64,000 bases of DNA from Microthrixaceae bacterium (GTDB taxonomy: Bacteria > Actinomycetota > Acidimicrobiia > Acidimicrobiales > Microtrichaceae): assembly GCA_023957975.1 (NCBI GenBank), contig JAMLGM010000002.1:372001-436000 (forward strand), written 5' to 3'. Below are positions 53,690 through 62,287 of the stretch, piece by piece. The notes under the pieces are model-generated. The model made no database searches. It worked only from the letters and a program-made list of their open reading frames with translations, and had not been told where the DNA came from. Made by a program: the position numbers and the translations under genes. Numbering within the stretch: position 1 is the first letter of the stretch; the number at the start of each line of letters is the position of its first letter.

Positions 53690-55024
53690 TCACATCATCA
53701 ACCCGAGCAAACCGGCGTCGACAAGGCCGGCAACCATGTCTGGGGCGACGTCGCTGGTTTGGTGGTTGCCGCCGTCGAAAAGCGCGGCGATCTGAGGAAC
53801 CAGCGTGCGAGGCACGGCCAGCATCGTGTTGGCCATACCGATCAACGCCTCGTCGCCAGCAGTGCCTGCCACAACCCAGCCGCCAGGACACGCTGATCGC
53901 ACCATCGTGGCACGCCCTGCGAACGCCAGGCTGGCGTTCGCAGGTTGCACCAGCCGGGTGGGCATGCCGAGGCGGACAACCGCCAACGCCGATCTCACAG
54001 CCGAACTGAGTTGATCAGCGTCTAGCACATCCAGGTGGGCCAGTGACACCCTCGTTGCGGGTTGCATCGCAGTGCCAACCCCTGGTCGCATCACCCGACC
54101 GGTGGTCGCCGCCTCAGAGAGCACGCCATTCAGAATCCGCATCCCGTTGATGCGGGGGATCGTGATCGTGTAGTGGTAGCTCAGCTCGTCGATGCCGCGC
54201 ACGAGGTGACCCCAGCCGCGGGGGATGTACATCACGTCGCCGGGATGCAGGCGCCCCTCCCAGACCGTGCGGCCGGAGGTGGCGTCGCCGTGGCTCGACT
54301 TGAGCGGCGAGAGCGCCGGCGGTGCCTCCACCACCCAGTCCTTGCGTCCGAGCAACTGGACGATCACCACCTCCTGGTCGTCCCAGTGCGCCCCGAACGA
54401 CGTGTGGCTGCGCGTCGACAGGTAGCCGTTGATGTTCACGGCGCACCCGAAGAGCCGTTCGAACATCTCCGCCAGGAGCATCGACGGACCGTTGCGGAGC
54501 TCGACTCCGTCGAGCACCATCGTGTAGCCCTCGTCTAAGGCCGCTGCCAGAGCAGCAGGGCGCAACCGGACATGTCCACCCGGGTAGGGGTGTGGGTGGG
54601 TTGTCGCGATGTCGCCGAGATCGCGGGCTTGTTTGTCGCGCATGAAGCGGATCTGGCCCGGCGGCTCGAAGTTAAGGCGTTGGAACATCTCCTCCACCAG
54701 CCGCTCAGGCCCGATGGAGTCGAGCAACTCCGGAGCGCTGCGACCCACCACCAGCGTCGTGGCGTCTGTCGCCTGGGCGAAGCGCCCGAGCGGAAGGTCC
54801 GGGAACAGTTTCGAGAGATACTCGTCGGCGACGTCGATTGAGCGCTCGTTGGCCGCGGCGAGCGGCGCCTCCAACGGGTCATCAGGGTCAGGAAGCCGCA
54901 GCGTGCGTCCCTTCATCTCGGAGGGATCGACGAGGCGCACGACCCCGCCGGCGAGGTAACCGGGAGCGCGTGCCGAAAGATCGGTTTCGGTGGTTCCTGT
55001 GGGGACGTCCTGTCGTGTGCTCAT
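53690..55024 (-). CDS. JmjC-type 2OG-Fe(II) oxygenase with C-terminal winged helix
   Basis: The 444-residue protein resembles ribosomal-oxygenase-type JmjC enzymes (YcfD/NO66 class). Metal site: 'SFGAHWDDQEVVIVQLLGRK' (HxD) and the distal His in 'PGDVMYIPRGWGHLVRG'. The C-terminal segment ('MLAVPRTLVPQIAALFDGG', 'MVAGLVDAGLLGLM') is a winged-helix/PqqD-like module. Known relatives hydroxylate protein side chains, so a protein substrate is likely. The ATG overlaps the upstream paralogue's stop by four bases. Confidence 0.82.
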   Translation of the reverse strand: MSTRQDVPTGTTETDLSARAPGYLAGGVVRLVDPSEMKGRTLRLPDPDDPLEAPLAAANERSIDVADEYLSKLFPDLPLGRFAQATDATTLVVGRSAPELLDSIGPERLVEEMFQRLNFEPPGQIRFMRDKQARDLGDIATTHPHPYPGGHVRLRPAALAAALDEGYTMVLDGVELRNGPSMLLAEMFERLFGCAVNINGYLSTRSHTSFGAHWDDQEVVIVQLLGRKDWVVEAPPALSPLKSSHGDATSGRTVWEGRLHPGDVMYIPRGWGHLVRGIDELSYHYTITIPRINGMRILNGVLSEAATTGRVMRPGVGTAMQPATRVSLAHLDVLDADQLSSAVRSALAVVRLGMPTRLVQPANASLAFAGRATMVRSACPGGWVVAGTAGDEALIGMANTMLAVPRTLVPQIAALFDGGNHQTSDVAPDMVAGLVDAGLLGLMM

Positions 55025-56388
55025 CGGAGCGGTTCCAAGAGTTCGGCGTGCACCAGTTCGATCAACGTCTTTCGCGCGTCGACGTCGTCGAGCCCCGTCG
55101 ACGCTATGCGACCCAGCACCTCGGCTACCTCGAGTGGCCGCCCGTCGAGAAGCGGGGCCATCACCTCGGCGACTCCCTCGGGGAAGGTGAAGACCCCTCC
55201 TCCCACCACCAGATGCTGAGCGTCGTCGACCTGGGTCACCATGACTCCGGCGTGGGCGGGGGATCGCACGTCGCCGTGTGGTTCGGCCCGGAAGGCCAGC
55301 GAGGTCAGCAGCCCGACATCCCGGCTGGTACGTGGAGGAAGGCCCGCTCGGGCGAACGCCGCGGCATGGTCCAACGCCTTGGGACCGAGGGCGGCCTCGA
55401 CCTCGGCGCGGAACTTGGACAAGTCGTCGTAAAGGGTCCCTCCGTAGGACTCGATGGGTCGTTGGAAGCTCGTCGGCAGATCGGCACGCAACAACGGGTG
55501 GAAGCGGGCCGTGGCCTGAGCCGCCAGCACGTCGACCCACGGGTCGGCCATCGGCAATTCGACCCGCACCAGCAGGACACAACCTCCGTCGGCAGCGCTG
55601 AACGCGACGCTCTGGCCAGCAAGAGCTACGACCGCTCGACCCGGTGGCACGGTAGCCTGCTCGCCAGAGACGCCACCATCAGCTGGGGCTGAGACATCCT
55701 CACCGGCCGAGGCCGGGACTCGACGCCGAGCGACGACCGCACCGTCGACGGGTGTGATCAATACGTCGACGAGCCGTTCCGCGGGCTCCTCGTGGATCGC
55801 CGGGCCGGTGACGACGATCACACTCGCCGAACACGGCCTCCCGCCGACCGTCTCCAGGTCTGCAACCAGGCCATAGAGCGCTGCCACATGCCACTCGATA
55901 CCGTGGATCGCCACTGCGGCTCCGTGTTGGGCCTTTACTCCCACTGCCCCGAGGTTGGGGCGGTGGATCCCATAACTGGTCGCGAAAGCGAGATGGTCGT
56001 CGACACCCTCCTCTGCGGCGGACAGCCCAAACGCGATCCGGCCCGGATGCAGGTTGTCGTGATGGGCGATCGTGGTCATGGCATCCCAGAGCTCGTCTGC
56101 TGTGACCTGAAGACTCACGTCGAACACATCGGCGGAACCGGAGGCGCCGTCCTCGTCGGGGCGAAGGACCTGGCCGGGAAGGTGCCGGTTGATCCGGTCC
56201 AGCGCGTCGGCCAAGCGGCGGTCGTTCGCCTGCCCGAGCAAACCCTCCAATCCTTCCGCTGACGGATCCGGCAGCGAGATCAGGTGCCGATCGGTCAGCG
56301 GGGCGACCGATATCAACTGTGCGTCGATGGTCGGAACTTCCCGCTCCCCGGTGGGAACCTCGGTGTTCCCCGCAGGTTCGTTCGTCAA
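55021..56388 (-). CDS. JmjC-like paralogue without evident metal site
   Basis: The 455-residue protein aligns by eye with the next gene: 'RHLISLPDPSAEGLEGLL' against 'RTLRLPDPDDPLEAPL', and the same C-terminal module ('VFTFPEGVAEVMAPLLDGRP', 'LIELVHAELLEPL'). At the HxD position there is no clear match ('GAAVAIHGIEWHVAALYG'), and no distal His in a 'PGD..Y.P.G..H' context. It may be a regulatory or substrate-holding partner of the active enzyme. It is the first gene of the operon 56388 to 51123. Confidence 0.55.
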   Translation of the reverse strand: MTNEPAGNTEVPTGEREVPTIDAQLISVAPLTDRHLISLPDPSAEGLEGLLGQANDRRLADALDRINRHLPGQVLRPDEDGASGSADVFDVSLQVTADELWDAMTTIAHHDNLHPGRIAFGLSAAEEGVDDHLAFATSYGIHRPNLGAVGVKAQHGAAVAIHGIEWHVAALYGLVADLETVGGRPCSASVIVVTGPAIHEEPAERLVDVLITPVDGAVVARRRVPASAGEDVSAPADGGVSGEQATVPPGRAVVALAGQSVAFSAADGGCVLLVRVELPMADPWVDVLAAQATARFHPLLRADLPTSFQRPIESYGGTLYDDLSKFRAEVEAALGPKALDHAAAFARAGLPPRTSRDVGLLTSLAFRAEPHGDVRSPAHAGVMVTQVDDAQHLVVGGGVFTFPEGVAEVMAPLLDGRPLEVAEVLGRIASTGLDDVDARKTLIELVHAELLEPLR

Positions 56389-56506
56389 TCCAACTCCTCG
56401 CCAGGTACAGCCCGCATTGGACTCTCATGATACAAGGCACTTACGAATCAACAACCTTGGTCGCAACCACCCGAGCCATCGTGGAGAACCTTGTGAGCCG
56501 TAGATG

Positions 56507-56869
56507 TCAGAACAAGTGAATGAGCAGCTGGGTCAACGCTCCCATCGCCAAAGCACCCCCGGCGAAGGCAACGACAAGGACCACCAGGACTCTCACGAAC
56601 TTGATCACACGGTCCACGGCACAGATCGTACGCTCCACAATTGCCACGAAGCCCATGCGGCCCCGGTGAATCCTCAGTACGCGACGTCGCCACCACCTCA
56701 CTGCGAATGCCCCACCCGTACTCGCTCTTAAGTCTCAGGTCCGTTAGTTCACCCCACGTGTCGATCGTGGCTCGTCCGAATGAGGTGCCTTCTTTGAAGT
56801 TACGTTCGTCGAGGTCGAATTCTCGCTGTGGAATCGTCGGCGATGCCTGCTGCACCCCCTCGGCCCATC
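56507..56869 (-). pseudogene. 3' fragment of a nucleotidyltransferase gene
   Basis: 'ASPTIPQREFDLDERNFKEG' and 'TSFGRATIDTWGELTDLRLK' match the C-terminal region of the nucleotidyltransferase at 59360 ('TPTIPQREFELVERHRNEGS', 'SFGRAKVDMWRELPSLRLK'). After 'SEYGWG' the frame is shifted, and a second frame continues with a basic stretch and a TM helix ('FVRVLVVLVVAFAGGALAMG'). The catalytic part is absent. The gaps 56389-56506 and 56870-56987 show nothing else. Confidence 0.6.
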
Positions 56870-56987
56870 CTCCGCGAGGATGACGACCGAAAGTGGAGGC
56901 CTGCACCAGCGCAGGTGATGCGTAGTTCGGCGGTGGTCGCGTGGGTTGGCTGAGACCCGGCTCGCAACCTCGACGGGGTCGTCGATG

Positions 56988-58187
56988 TCAAATGCGCCCG
57001 GCGAGACGTTCGATCAGTTCGAGGTGCGCCCGACCCATGGTCTCGAGCGAGAAGCGTGAACGCGCCTGCGCTGCACGGGCGTCGCGCCGCGTCATCAAGT
57101 CCGAAACGTCGCTGGACGTCTCCAACTCGGCTGCGAGCGCCTCGACGAGTCCGTCGACATCGCCGGGCGCGACGACTCGTCCCTCGAGCGGCGTGTTGAC
57201 AAGGTCCGGCACACCTCCAACGGCTGTGGCAACGACCGGCGTGCCGGCCAGCAGCGCTTCCATCACGCTGAACGGGGCACCCTCGGTGTCGGATGGGTGG
57301 AGGAACGCGTCAGCGCCGAGCAGGTAGCCGCCTGGCGCTGTGATGTGTCCGACGAATCGAACCGTCTCATCGAAGCCGCGCCGCGACACCTCCGCCTGAA
57401 GTGTTGCCAGCTCGGGTCCATCGCCCACGACGATGAATCGCGGTGGACGCTTGGAGGCGGCCTCGGCCTGTGACCGAAGCCGGTCGGCGACCTCAATGAA
57501 CAGGTCGTAGCGTTTGTTCTGTACGAGCCGGCCAAGTCCGACGACGACTTGTTCGTCGGCCGCGAATCCGAACGAATCGCGCAGCAACTCGCGGAACTCC
57601 TGGGTTTCGTCGGTCGGTTCGTCGTCGGTGCCTGCAGGCAGCGTGATGGAGGTGCCTGCCGGTACGCCGATGGTTTGGTCGAGCGGTGTCCGTAGACGTT
57701 CGGTGTTTGCGACAAGGACCGCCTTGCCTCGGTTTGCGAGTTGACGGGCGAGGAGCCGATCGTGGGTTGGGATCAGATCCTTTGACGGAAAGCCGTGCAC
57801 CGTGACGATCACCGGGCAACCAGGGCCTCGTACGCCGAGCAGCCACAGCGACCCGGCCGGCACCTCGACGACATCGGGCGAGATCGACCGCAGGGTGGCG
57901 GCCATCCGGCGCACAGCGTCGATCCGGGTGCGCGTCGTTTCTCGCAGAACCGGGACTTCGTGGATGGTGCAGCGGAGTCCGTACTCCTCGACGGTCTGTT
58001 GGGCGAGATGGCTCGAATGCCGCACGATCACGTGGATGTCGAGACGTTCCGGCGGAGCAACCAACTCCAGGCCGCGAACGAGTTCGCGTGACCAGCGGAC
58101 CATGCCGCCCGCATGCCACAGTGTCGGCGACAGGACCGCGACGGTGATCGGCTTGGGTGCTACCGCGCTGTCAGCGGCGCCGGTCAT
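56988..58187 (-). CDS. Glycosyltransferase family 4
   Basis: The 399-residue GT-B enzyme has 'VLSPTLWHAGGMVRWSRELV', 'VVVGLGRLVQNKRYDLFIEV', 'VRFVGHITAPGGYLLGADAF' and 'SDTEGAPFSVMEALLAGTPV'. The motifs and length are normal. It lies upstream of the JmjC operon on the same strand, in the oxygenase/nucleotidyltransferase locus rather than in the glycan blocks, so it may glycosylate a protein or peptide there. Confidence 0.86.
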   Translation of the reverse strand: MTGAADSAVAPKPITVAVLSPTLWHAGGMVRWSRELVRGLELVAPPERLDIHVIVRHSSHLAQQTVEEYGLRCTIHEVPVLRETTRTRIDAVRRMAATLRSISPDVVEVPAGSLWLLGVRGPGCPVIVTVHGFPSKDLIPTHDRLLARQLANRGKAVLVANTERLRTPLDQTIGVPAGTSITLPAGTDDEPTDETQEFRELLRDSFGFAADEQVVVGLGRLVQNKRYDLFIEVADRLRSQAEAASKRPPRFIVVGDGPELATLQAEVSRRGFDETVRFVGHITAPGGYLLGADAFLHPSDTEGAPFSVMEALLAGTPVVATAVGGVPDLVNTPLEGRVVAPGDVDGLVEALAAELETSSDVSDLMTRRDARAAQARSRFSLETMGRAHLELIERLAGRI

Positions 58188-58300
58188 TGCCCACCTGGAA
58201 TCTGCTCGTCGTTGGTGCCGCAGTTCATGGGTTTAGATCGTACGTGTCTGCATCGCTCTGCCGGCGAACGGATATGCGATGAACGCGGCGTGTTCGTCGA

Positions 58301-58340
58301 CCCGGATCGACCCGGATCGACCCGGATCGACCCGGATCGA
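58301..58340. repeat. 10-bp tandem repeat, four full copies
   Basis: CCCGGATCGA is repeated four times perfectly, with partial units on both sides (58297-58345). It lies exactly at the 5' break of the ATPase relic, suggesting slippage or recombination at a deletion joint. Confidence 0.85.
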
Positions 58341-58345
58341 CCCGC

Positions 58346-59281
58346 ACGGGCGCCTCTCCGATCATCGCCGCTGATGAGCGACCGTTGCTCGTGGACGAAT
58401 GGCAGCGCGTTCACCCTACGTGGGACGTCGTTCGACGCCGCCTCGATAAGGATTATCGAGGCGGCCAGTTTCTGCTCACCGGGTCGGCTCCGATGGCGGA
58501 GTCGCATTCTGGAGCGGGCCGGATCACATCGATGCGGATGCGTCCGCTCACGCTTCCCGAGCGTGGAGTCGAGGTTCCGACGGTGTCGCTCGCCGCATTG
58601 TTGGCGGGCAACAAGGCCGTTGGCGGTTGAACGAAGGTGGCGCTCCGGGACTATGTCGATGAGATGGTCGCCGGCGGGTTTCCGGCGATGCGCTCTCTCG
58701 AGCGTCGAGCGTTGGCGCGTCAACTCGACAGCTATATCGAACGGATTGTCACCCACGACCTGAGCCTTGCCGGTCTGGTGGCCCGACACTCAGCGACCGT
58801 GTTGGCGTGGAGCCCCGCGAACAATCATCAGGGTGTCCTGTCGCACTCACAGCGCCACTATCTCGCCGACCCTGCACTCGCGGTTCGACTTGTACGGCGT
58901 AGCGCCACCCGGCTCTTGGGTGGCGACGCCCCGGAGTCGGTGCAGCCTTGAGATGGTGGATTCTTCGGAGGGCTGTTCGAGAACCTCGCCGGACTGTCCG
59001 TCAGGGTGTTCGCCCAGGCAAACGATGCGCAGGTGCACCACTTGCGCACCGAAGCGGGACGTCGCGAGGTCGACTTCATCGTGGAAACCGACGACGGGGT
59101 TCTGGGAATCGAGGTGAAACTCGCCGCCACGGTTCATGATGGGCACGTCCGTCACCTGGTGTGGTTGAAGGACCGCCTTGGAACGGAATGCATCGACACA
59201 ATCGTGTTGCACTCAGGGCCCGAGGCCTACCGCCGACCCGACGGAGTGGCGGTCGTGCCGCTGGCGATGTTCGGACCGTAG
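58346..59281 (+). pseudogene. Broken ATP-binding DUF4143 (AAA_14) gene
   Basis: Three frames carry consecutive parts of one protein: 'PLLVDEWQRVHPTWDVVRRR' with 'FLLTGSAPMAESHSGAGR' (Walker B and sensor), 'LRDYVDEMVAGGFPAMRSLE' with 'RQLDSYIERIVTHDL', and the nuclease-like DUF4143 end 'RTEAGRREVDFIVETDDGVL' with 'GIEVKLAAT'. The P-loop part is missing. Stops or shifts occur near 58628 and 58925-58985. The intact family is an ATPase of unknown role, often single-gene and mobile. Confidence 0.75.
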
Positions 59282-59359
59282 TTGAAGCGGTTTCGAGCCG
59301 GCGGATCGTTGCCCGGCAACTGGCGAAAGTTGGCACCCGCCGATCGTCGGAGTGCGGGG

Positions 59360-60448
59360 CTATTCGCTGCCAGCGGGCGCGTCGCTGGAGCGTCGCAGGC
59401 GCCCAACGACGGCACCCCACGCGTAGGCGCTCTTCAGTCGCAGGCTGGGCAGTTCGCGCCACATGTCGACTTTGGCTCGGCCGAATGAGGAGCCTTCGTT
59501 GCGGTGGCGTTCGACGAGTTCGAATTCTCGCTGTGGGATTGTCGGTGTTGTCTGGTGTGCCCAGTCGGTCCACGTCGGCGATTGGAAGGGGAGCGCGTCG
59601 TGGACCTCTCGAATCGCGGTGACCAGCACCGCTTCGCCGCCCCAGTGGCGGGCGATCGGCGCGATGGCGTCGGGCGCGAGCGCGGGGGAGTCCATGTAGC
59701 GGGCGAGGTCGCGCAGGTTCAACAGCTTCGGGTGTCTCGAGCCGAGCACCGCGTGCCAGGCCGCGTGCAGGAACCGATGTGGTCGCGAGAGCGCGCCGAC
59801 GCGTTCGCCGCCGAGTTCGAAGGGGGTGGACTCGGCGAACAACTCCTCGAGCGGCAGTCGCACCCCGAACACGCCGTCGCACAGCATCCGGTGTAGGTCG
59901 ATCTCGATGGCGTCGGTGCCGGTCATGGTGACCGATTTGGCGAAACGGCGGTCCCAGCCCGGACGGCGTTGTGGGAACTGTCGTGTGGCCCCATCAGCGC
60001 TGAGCGCGCCAACGGCACGGTCAAGGTCGTCGGCGGCGACCAACACGTCGACATCGGAGGTCGAGCGCATCGCCGGGTCGTCCTCGTCGAGATGTGCGAT
60101 CGCGGAGCCTTTCAAGATGAGGTGGCGCACTCCGCCGGCCGCAGCGAACAGGTCGCGCATCTCCAGAATGCGGGCCTCGAGTTTGATGGCCCACAACATG
60201 TTCGCCTCGTGACGCTCGACGAGGAACCGGGTCGAGTCGTCGTCGAAATCCAACTCACCATCGTGGACCGCGCCCAGCATCGGGCCGAGCATTCGGGTCG
60301 CCTCGGCGGCACCGACGAGCGATCTCGGGTCGAGGTGATCGAACGGTGCGAGGTCGGCCACCGACACCTGCGCCCCGCGCAGCCCGCGAACCGCGAGGGC
60401 TTTCATCACGTCGTCGGGGTGGGCCACCGACGCCTGTTGGTCGTTCAT
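59360..60448 (-). CDS. Nucleotidyltransferase family protein (PF14907-like)
   Basis: The 362-residue protein matches the C-terminal half of the fusion at 48930: 'RHLILKGSAIAHLDEDDPAM', 'RSTSDVDVLVAADDL' (nucleotidyltransferase Asp pair), 'DRRFAKSVTM', 'IEIDLHRMLCDG' and 'HRFLHAAWHAVLGSRHPKLL'. Such proteins occur with HprK-like kinases and PqqD in RiPP clusters (established association). It starts 10 bp after the PqqD-like gene, probably coupled. A broken copy of its 3' end lies at 56507. Confidence 0.78.
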   Translation of the reverse strand: MNDQQASVAHPDDVMKALAVRGLRGAQVSVADLAPFDHLDPRSLVGAAEATRMLGPMLGAVHDGELDFDDDSTRFLVERHEANMLWAIKLEARILEMRDLFAAAGGVRHLILKGSAIAHLDEDDPAMRSTSDVDVLVAADDLDRAVGALSADGATRQFPQRRPGWDRRFAKSVTMTGTDAIEIDLHRMLCDGVFGVRLPLEELFAESTPFELGGERVGALSRPHRFLHAAWHAVLGSRHPKLLNLRDLARYMDSPALAPDAIAPIARHWGGEAVLVTAIREVHDALPFQSPTWTDWAHQTTPTIPQREFELVERHRNEGSSFGRAKVDMWRELPSLRLKSAYAWGAVVGRLRRSSDAPAGSE

Positions 60449-60458
60449 GGTTGGTCGA

Positions 60459-60803
60459 TCATGGTTTCGCCACCGGCCCTTGGGCCACCGGGTCGCACAC
60501 GACCAGGTCGTGTGTGGCCATCACCTCGAGCGCCTCGCTGATGGCGTCTCGGCTCGGCGGCTGATCGGGCCACACCTCGGCGAACTCCTCGACCAGTTCG
60601 CTGATCGTCGCCGGTTCGCTCAACGCGATCCACACCGGCACCGCGATGCCTTCGACGGTGCGTTCGAGCCCGCCGCGTGCGGCGAGCAGCACCCGCCCGG
60701 GGATGGCGCGCCACACCCAACCCGGGGCGTGTCGCCACCGCGCCGCTGCTGCAGCATCACCGCCGGCCTCGCGTGCTTCGTCGCCGCCCTCGCCAACCTC
60801 CAC
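60459..60803 (-). CDS. PqqD-like peptide-recognition protein, N-terminus uncertain
   Basis: The approximately 114-residue protein has 'WRHAPGWVWRAIPGRVLLAA' (strands), then 'TVEGIAVPVWIALSEPATIS', 'ELVEEFAEVWPDQP' and 'ISEALEVMATHDLVVCDP'. This is the strand-plus-three-helix order of PqqD/RRE proteins. The GTG at 60803 coincides with the border of the duplicated segment, so the original 5' end may be lost. It is upstream of the nucleotidyltransferase, with which it likely works. Confidence 0.6.
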   Translation of the reverse strand: MEVGEGGDEAREAGGDAAAAARWRHAPGWVWRAIPGRVLLAARGGLERTVEGIAVPVWIALSEPATISELVEEFAEVWPDQPPSRDAISEALEVMATHDLVVCDPVAQGPVAKP

Positions 60804-61319
60804 CTCGCCAGCCTGCCACAGGAGGCATCGCAGATGGGTTGTCGCGGTGCGATTCGCTGGGTACGTTGGGAGACGCCGCCGCCTTCTTCGGTTGATGGAC
60901 GGAGTGGTTCTCGGAACTCGGTTCCCTCTTGAAATCGTTGATGGAAGGAATCGGTGATGGATGTTACGGACGCGTCGCGGTATGCGATGCAGAGTGCGCT
61001 GATCAAAGCGATCGGGGCCGAGGAAGCGGAGACGTTGATGGAGCATCTTCCGCCGCTGGGCTGGGGTGACGTCGCGACGAAGACGGACCTTGCGTTGCTC
61101 AGCGCGGAGCTTCGCCTCGAGATGGAGAAGCTGCGGTCAGAGTTGAAAGACGAAATCGCGGAACTGCGGTCGGATTTGAACGGCGAGATTGCGAAGCTGC
61201 GGTCGGAGTTCAAGGACGCGATGCATCGCCAGATGGTGTGGATGATCTCGACCGTCTTCGCCGCGATCACGGTGGGCAGTGCCATGGCGGGCGGGATCGC
61301 TGCCTGGATAGCGCACTGA
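60803..61319. repeat. Duplicated segment, copy 1 (second copy 61818-62287)
   Basis: From CCTCGCCAGCCTGCC onward the two segments share long identical blocks through the promoter region (TTGGGAGACGCCGCCG, TGGACGGAGTGGTTCTCGGA) and most of the coiled-coil gene. The left borders cut into a PqqD-like gene here and hipA in the second copy. Confidence 0.8.
60957..61319 (+). CDS. Coiled-coil/TM protein (DUF1640-like), copy 1
   Basis: The 120-residue protein starts 'MDVTDASRYAMQSALIKAIG'. A heptad-like coiled coil follows with repeats of 'KLRSE(L/F)KD' ('EMEKLRSELKDEIAELRSDL'), then a C-terminal TM helix ('FAAITVGSAMAGGIAAWIA'). RBS GGAAGGA. Function unknown; it may be a membrane-tethered oligomer. 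It is 15 residues longer than its duplicate at 61970. Confidence 0.7.
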   Translation: MDVTDASRYAMQSALIKAIGAEEAETLMEHLPPLGWGDVATKTDLALLSAELRLEMEKLRSELKDEIAELRSDLNGEIAKLRSEFKDAMHRQMVWMISTVFAAITVGSAMAGGIAAWIAH

Positions 61320-61468
61320 GTCGCCCCTGAGTCGCACGTTTCGGCCGACCTCGGGTCGGCCCGGACGTTGGCCCAGACGTTGCGCATGAGTCGGCAGCCA
61401 TCGACCGAATCGACCATCTCGAACCCAAGGTGATGTCGGGATCTCAAGACATCTGCGATACGCTCAAC

Positions 61469-61490
61469 GATGTCTGAGTATTCAGACATC
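61469..61490. promoter_or_regulatory. Inverted-repeat operator upstream of hipB
   Basis: GATGTCTGA-GTAT-TCAGACATC is a perfect 9-bp-arm palindrome. A further half-site (AGACATC) lies about 20 bp upstream. It ends 21 bases before the hipB ATG and fits an XRE-type autorepressor site. Confidence 0.6.
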
Positions 61491-61511
61491 GCCCACATCG
61501 GGAGGTGGCGC

Positions 61512-61751
61512 ATGCACAACGAATGGGTCGTGCGTGATGGAAAAGGTCTCGGACGTGCGATCGTCGGCCTCCGTCACGAACGCGGACTCGATCAGGCCGA
61601 ACTCGCTGAACGCTGTGGGATCCATCGCTCCTACCTCTCGAATCTTGAGCGCGGGCACGCCACGGTGCAGACCGATCGGATGTTTCGGGTCCTTCGGCGC
61701 CTCGGCGTGGAAATCGTTGTTCGAGCGCGTGAGCGAGACGATGCCGGCTGA
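61512..61751 (+). CDS. hipB: HipB-like XRE antitoxin
   Basis: The 79-residue XRE helix-turn-helix protein has 'LGRAIVGLRHERGLDQAELA', 'CGIHRSYLSNLERGHA' and 'MFRVLRRLGVEIVVR', the HipB order. The ATG at 61512 has GGAGGT six bases upstream; an in-frame ATG at 61470 lies inside the operator palindrome and is less likely. It overlaps the hipA start by 11 bases. Confidence 0.8.
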   Translation: MHNEWVVRDGKGLGRAIVGLRHERGLDQAELAERCGIHRSYLSNLERGHATVQTDRMFRVLRRLGVEIVVRARERDDAG

Positions 61752-61830
61752 ACTCGACGTTTGGCTCCACGGCGTCCGCGTGGCGACCTTGCGTGAAGTC
61801 CGGACGCGCAAACTTCGCCTCGCCAGCCTG
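61741..61830 (+). pseudogene. hipA: hipA kinase toxin, only the first ~30 codons left
   Basis: 'MPAELDVWLHGVRVATLREV' followed by 'RTRKLRLA' is the N-terminus of HipA-family Ser/Thr kinases. At about 61818 the sequence changes into the duplicated coiled-coil segment, and the frame then runs on without meaning to 62082. No kinase domain remains, so HipB is an orphan. Confidence 0.7.
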
Positions 61831-61969
61831 CCGCAGCGGCCATCGCAGAGGGGTTGTCTCGCTGGGGTTCGCTCGATACGTTGGGAGACGCCGCCGTCGT
61901 CAGTGGTTGATGGACGGAGTGGTTCTCGGAACACGGTTCCTCTTGAGTTCGCTGATGAAGGAATCGATG

Positions 61970-62287
61970 ATGGCCATTACCGACGCGTCGCGGTATGCGA
62001 TGCAGAGCGCGCTGATCAAAGCGATCGGTGCGGACGAAGCGGAGACGTTGATGGAACATCTTCCGCCGCTGGGCTGGGGTGACGTCGCGACGAAGACGGA
62101 CCTTGCGTTGCTCAACGCTGAGCTTCGCCTCGAAATGGAGAAGCTGCGGTCGGAGATGGAGAAGCAGCGGTCGGAGTTCAAGGACGCGATGCATCGCCAG
62201 ATGGTGTGGATGATCTCGACCATCTTCGCCGCGATCACGGTGGGCAGTGCCATGGCGGGCGGGATCGCCGCCTGGATCGCACAGTGA
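61970..62287 (+). CDS. Coiled-coil/TM protein (DUF1640-like), copy 2
   Basis: The 105-residue near-duplicate of the gene at 60957 has the same N-terminus ('ITDASRYAMQSALIKAIG') and TM end ('GSAMAGGIAAWIAQ'). Its coiled coil is 15 residues shorter ('EMEKLRSEMEKQRSEFKDAM'). ATG codons at 61967 and 61970 are both possible. It is expressed, if at all, from the duplicated upstream region. Confidence 0.7.
   Translation: MAITDASRYAMQSALIKAIGADEAETLMEHLPPLGWGDVATKTDLALLNAELRLEMEKLRSEMEKQRSEFKDAMHRQMVWMISTIFAAITVGSAMAGGIAAWIAQ

Noticed and set aside
48930..60803. Lasso-peptide cluster
   Set aside because: Kinase, nucleotidyltransferase and PqqD-like genes fit, but no asparagine-synthetase-like cyclase, transglutaminase-like protease or short precursor gene was found.
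61741..62082. Longer HipA protein reading to 62082
   Set aside because: After about 30 codons the frame passes into the duplicated segment and loses all resemblance to HipA.
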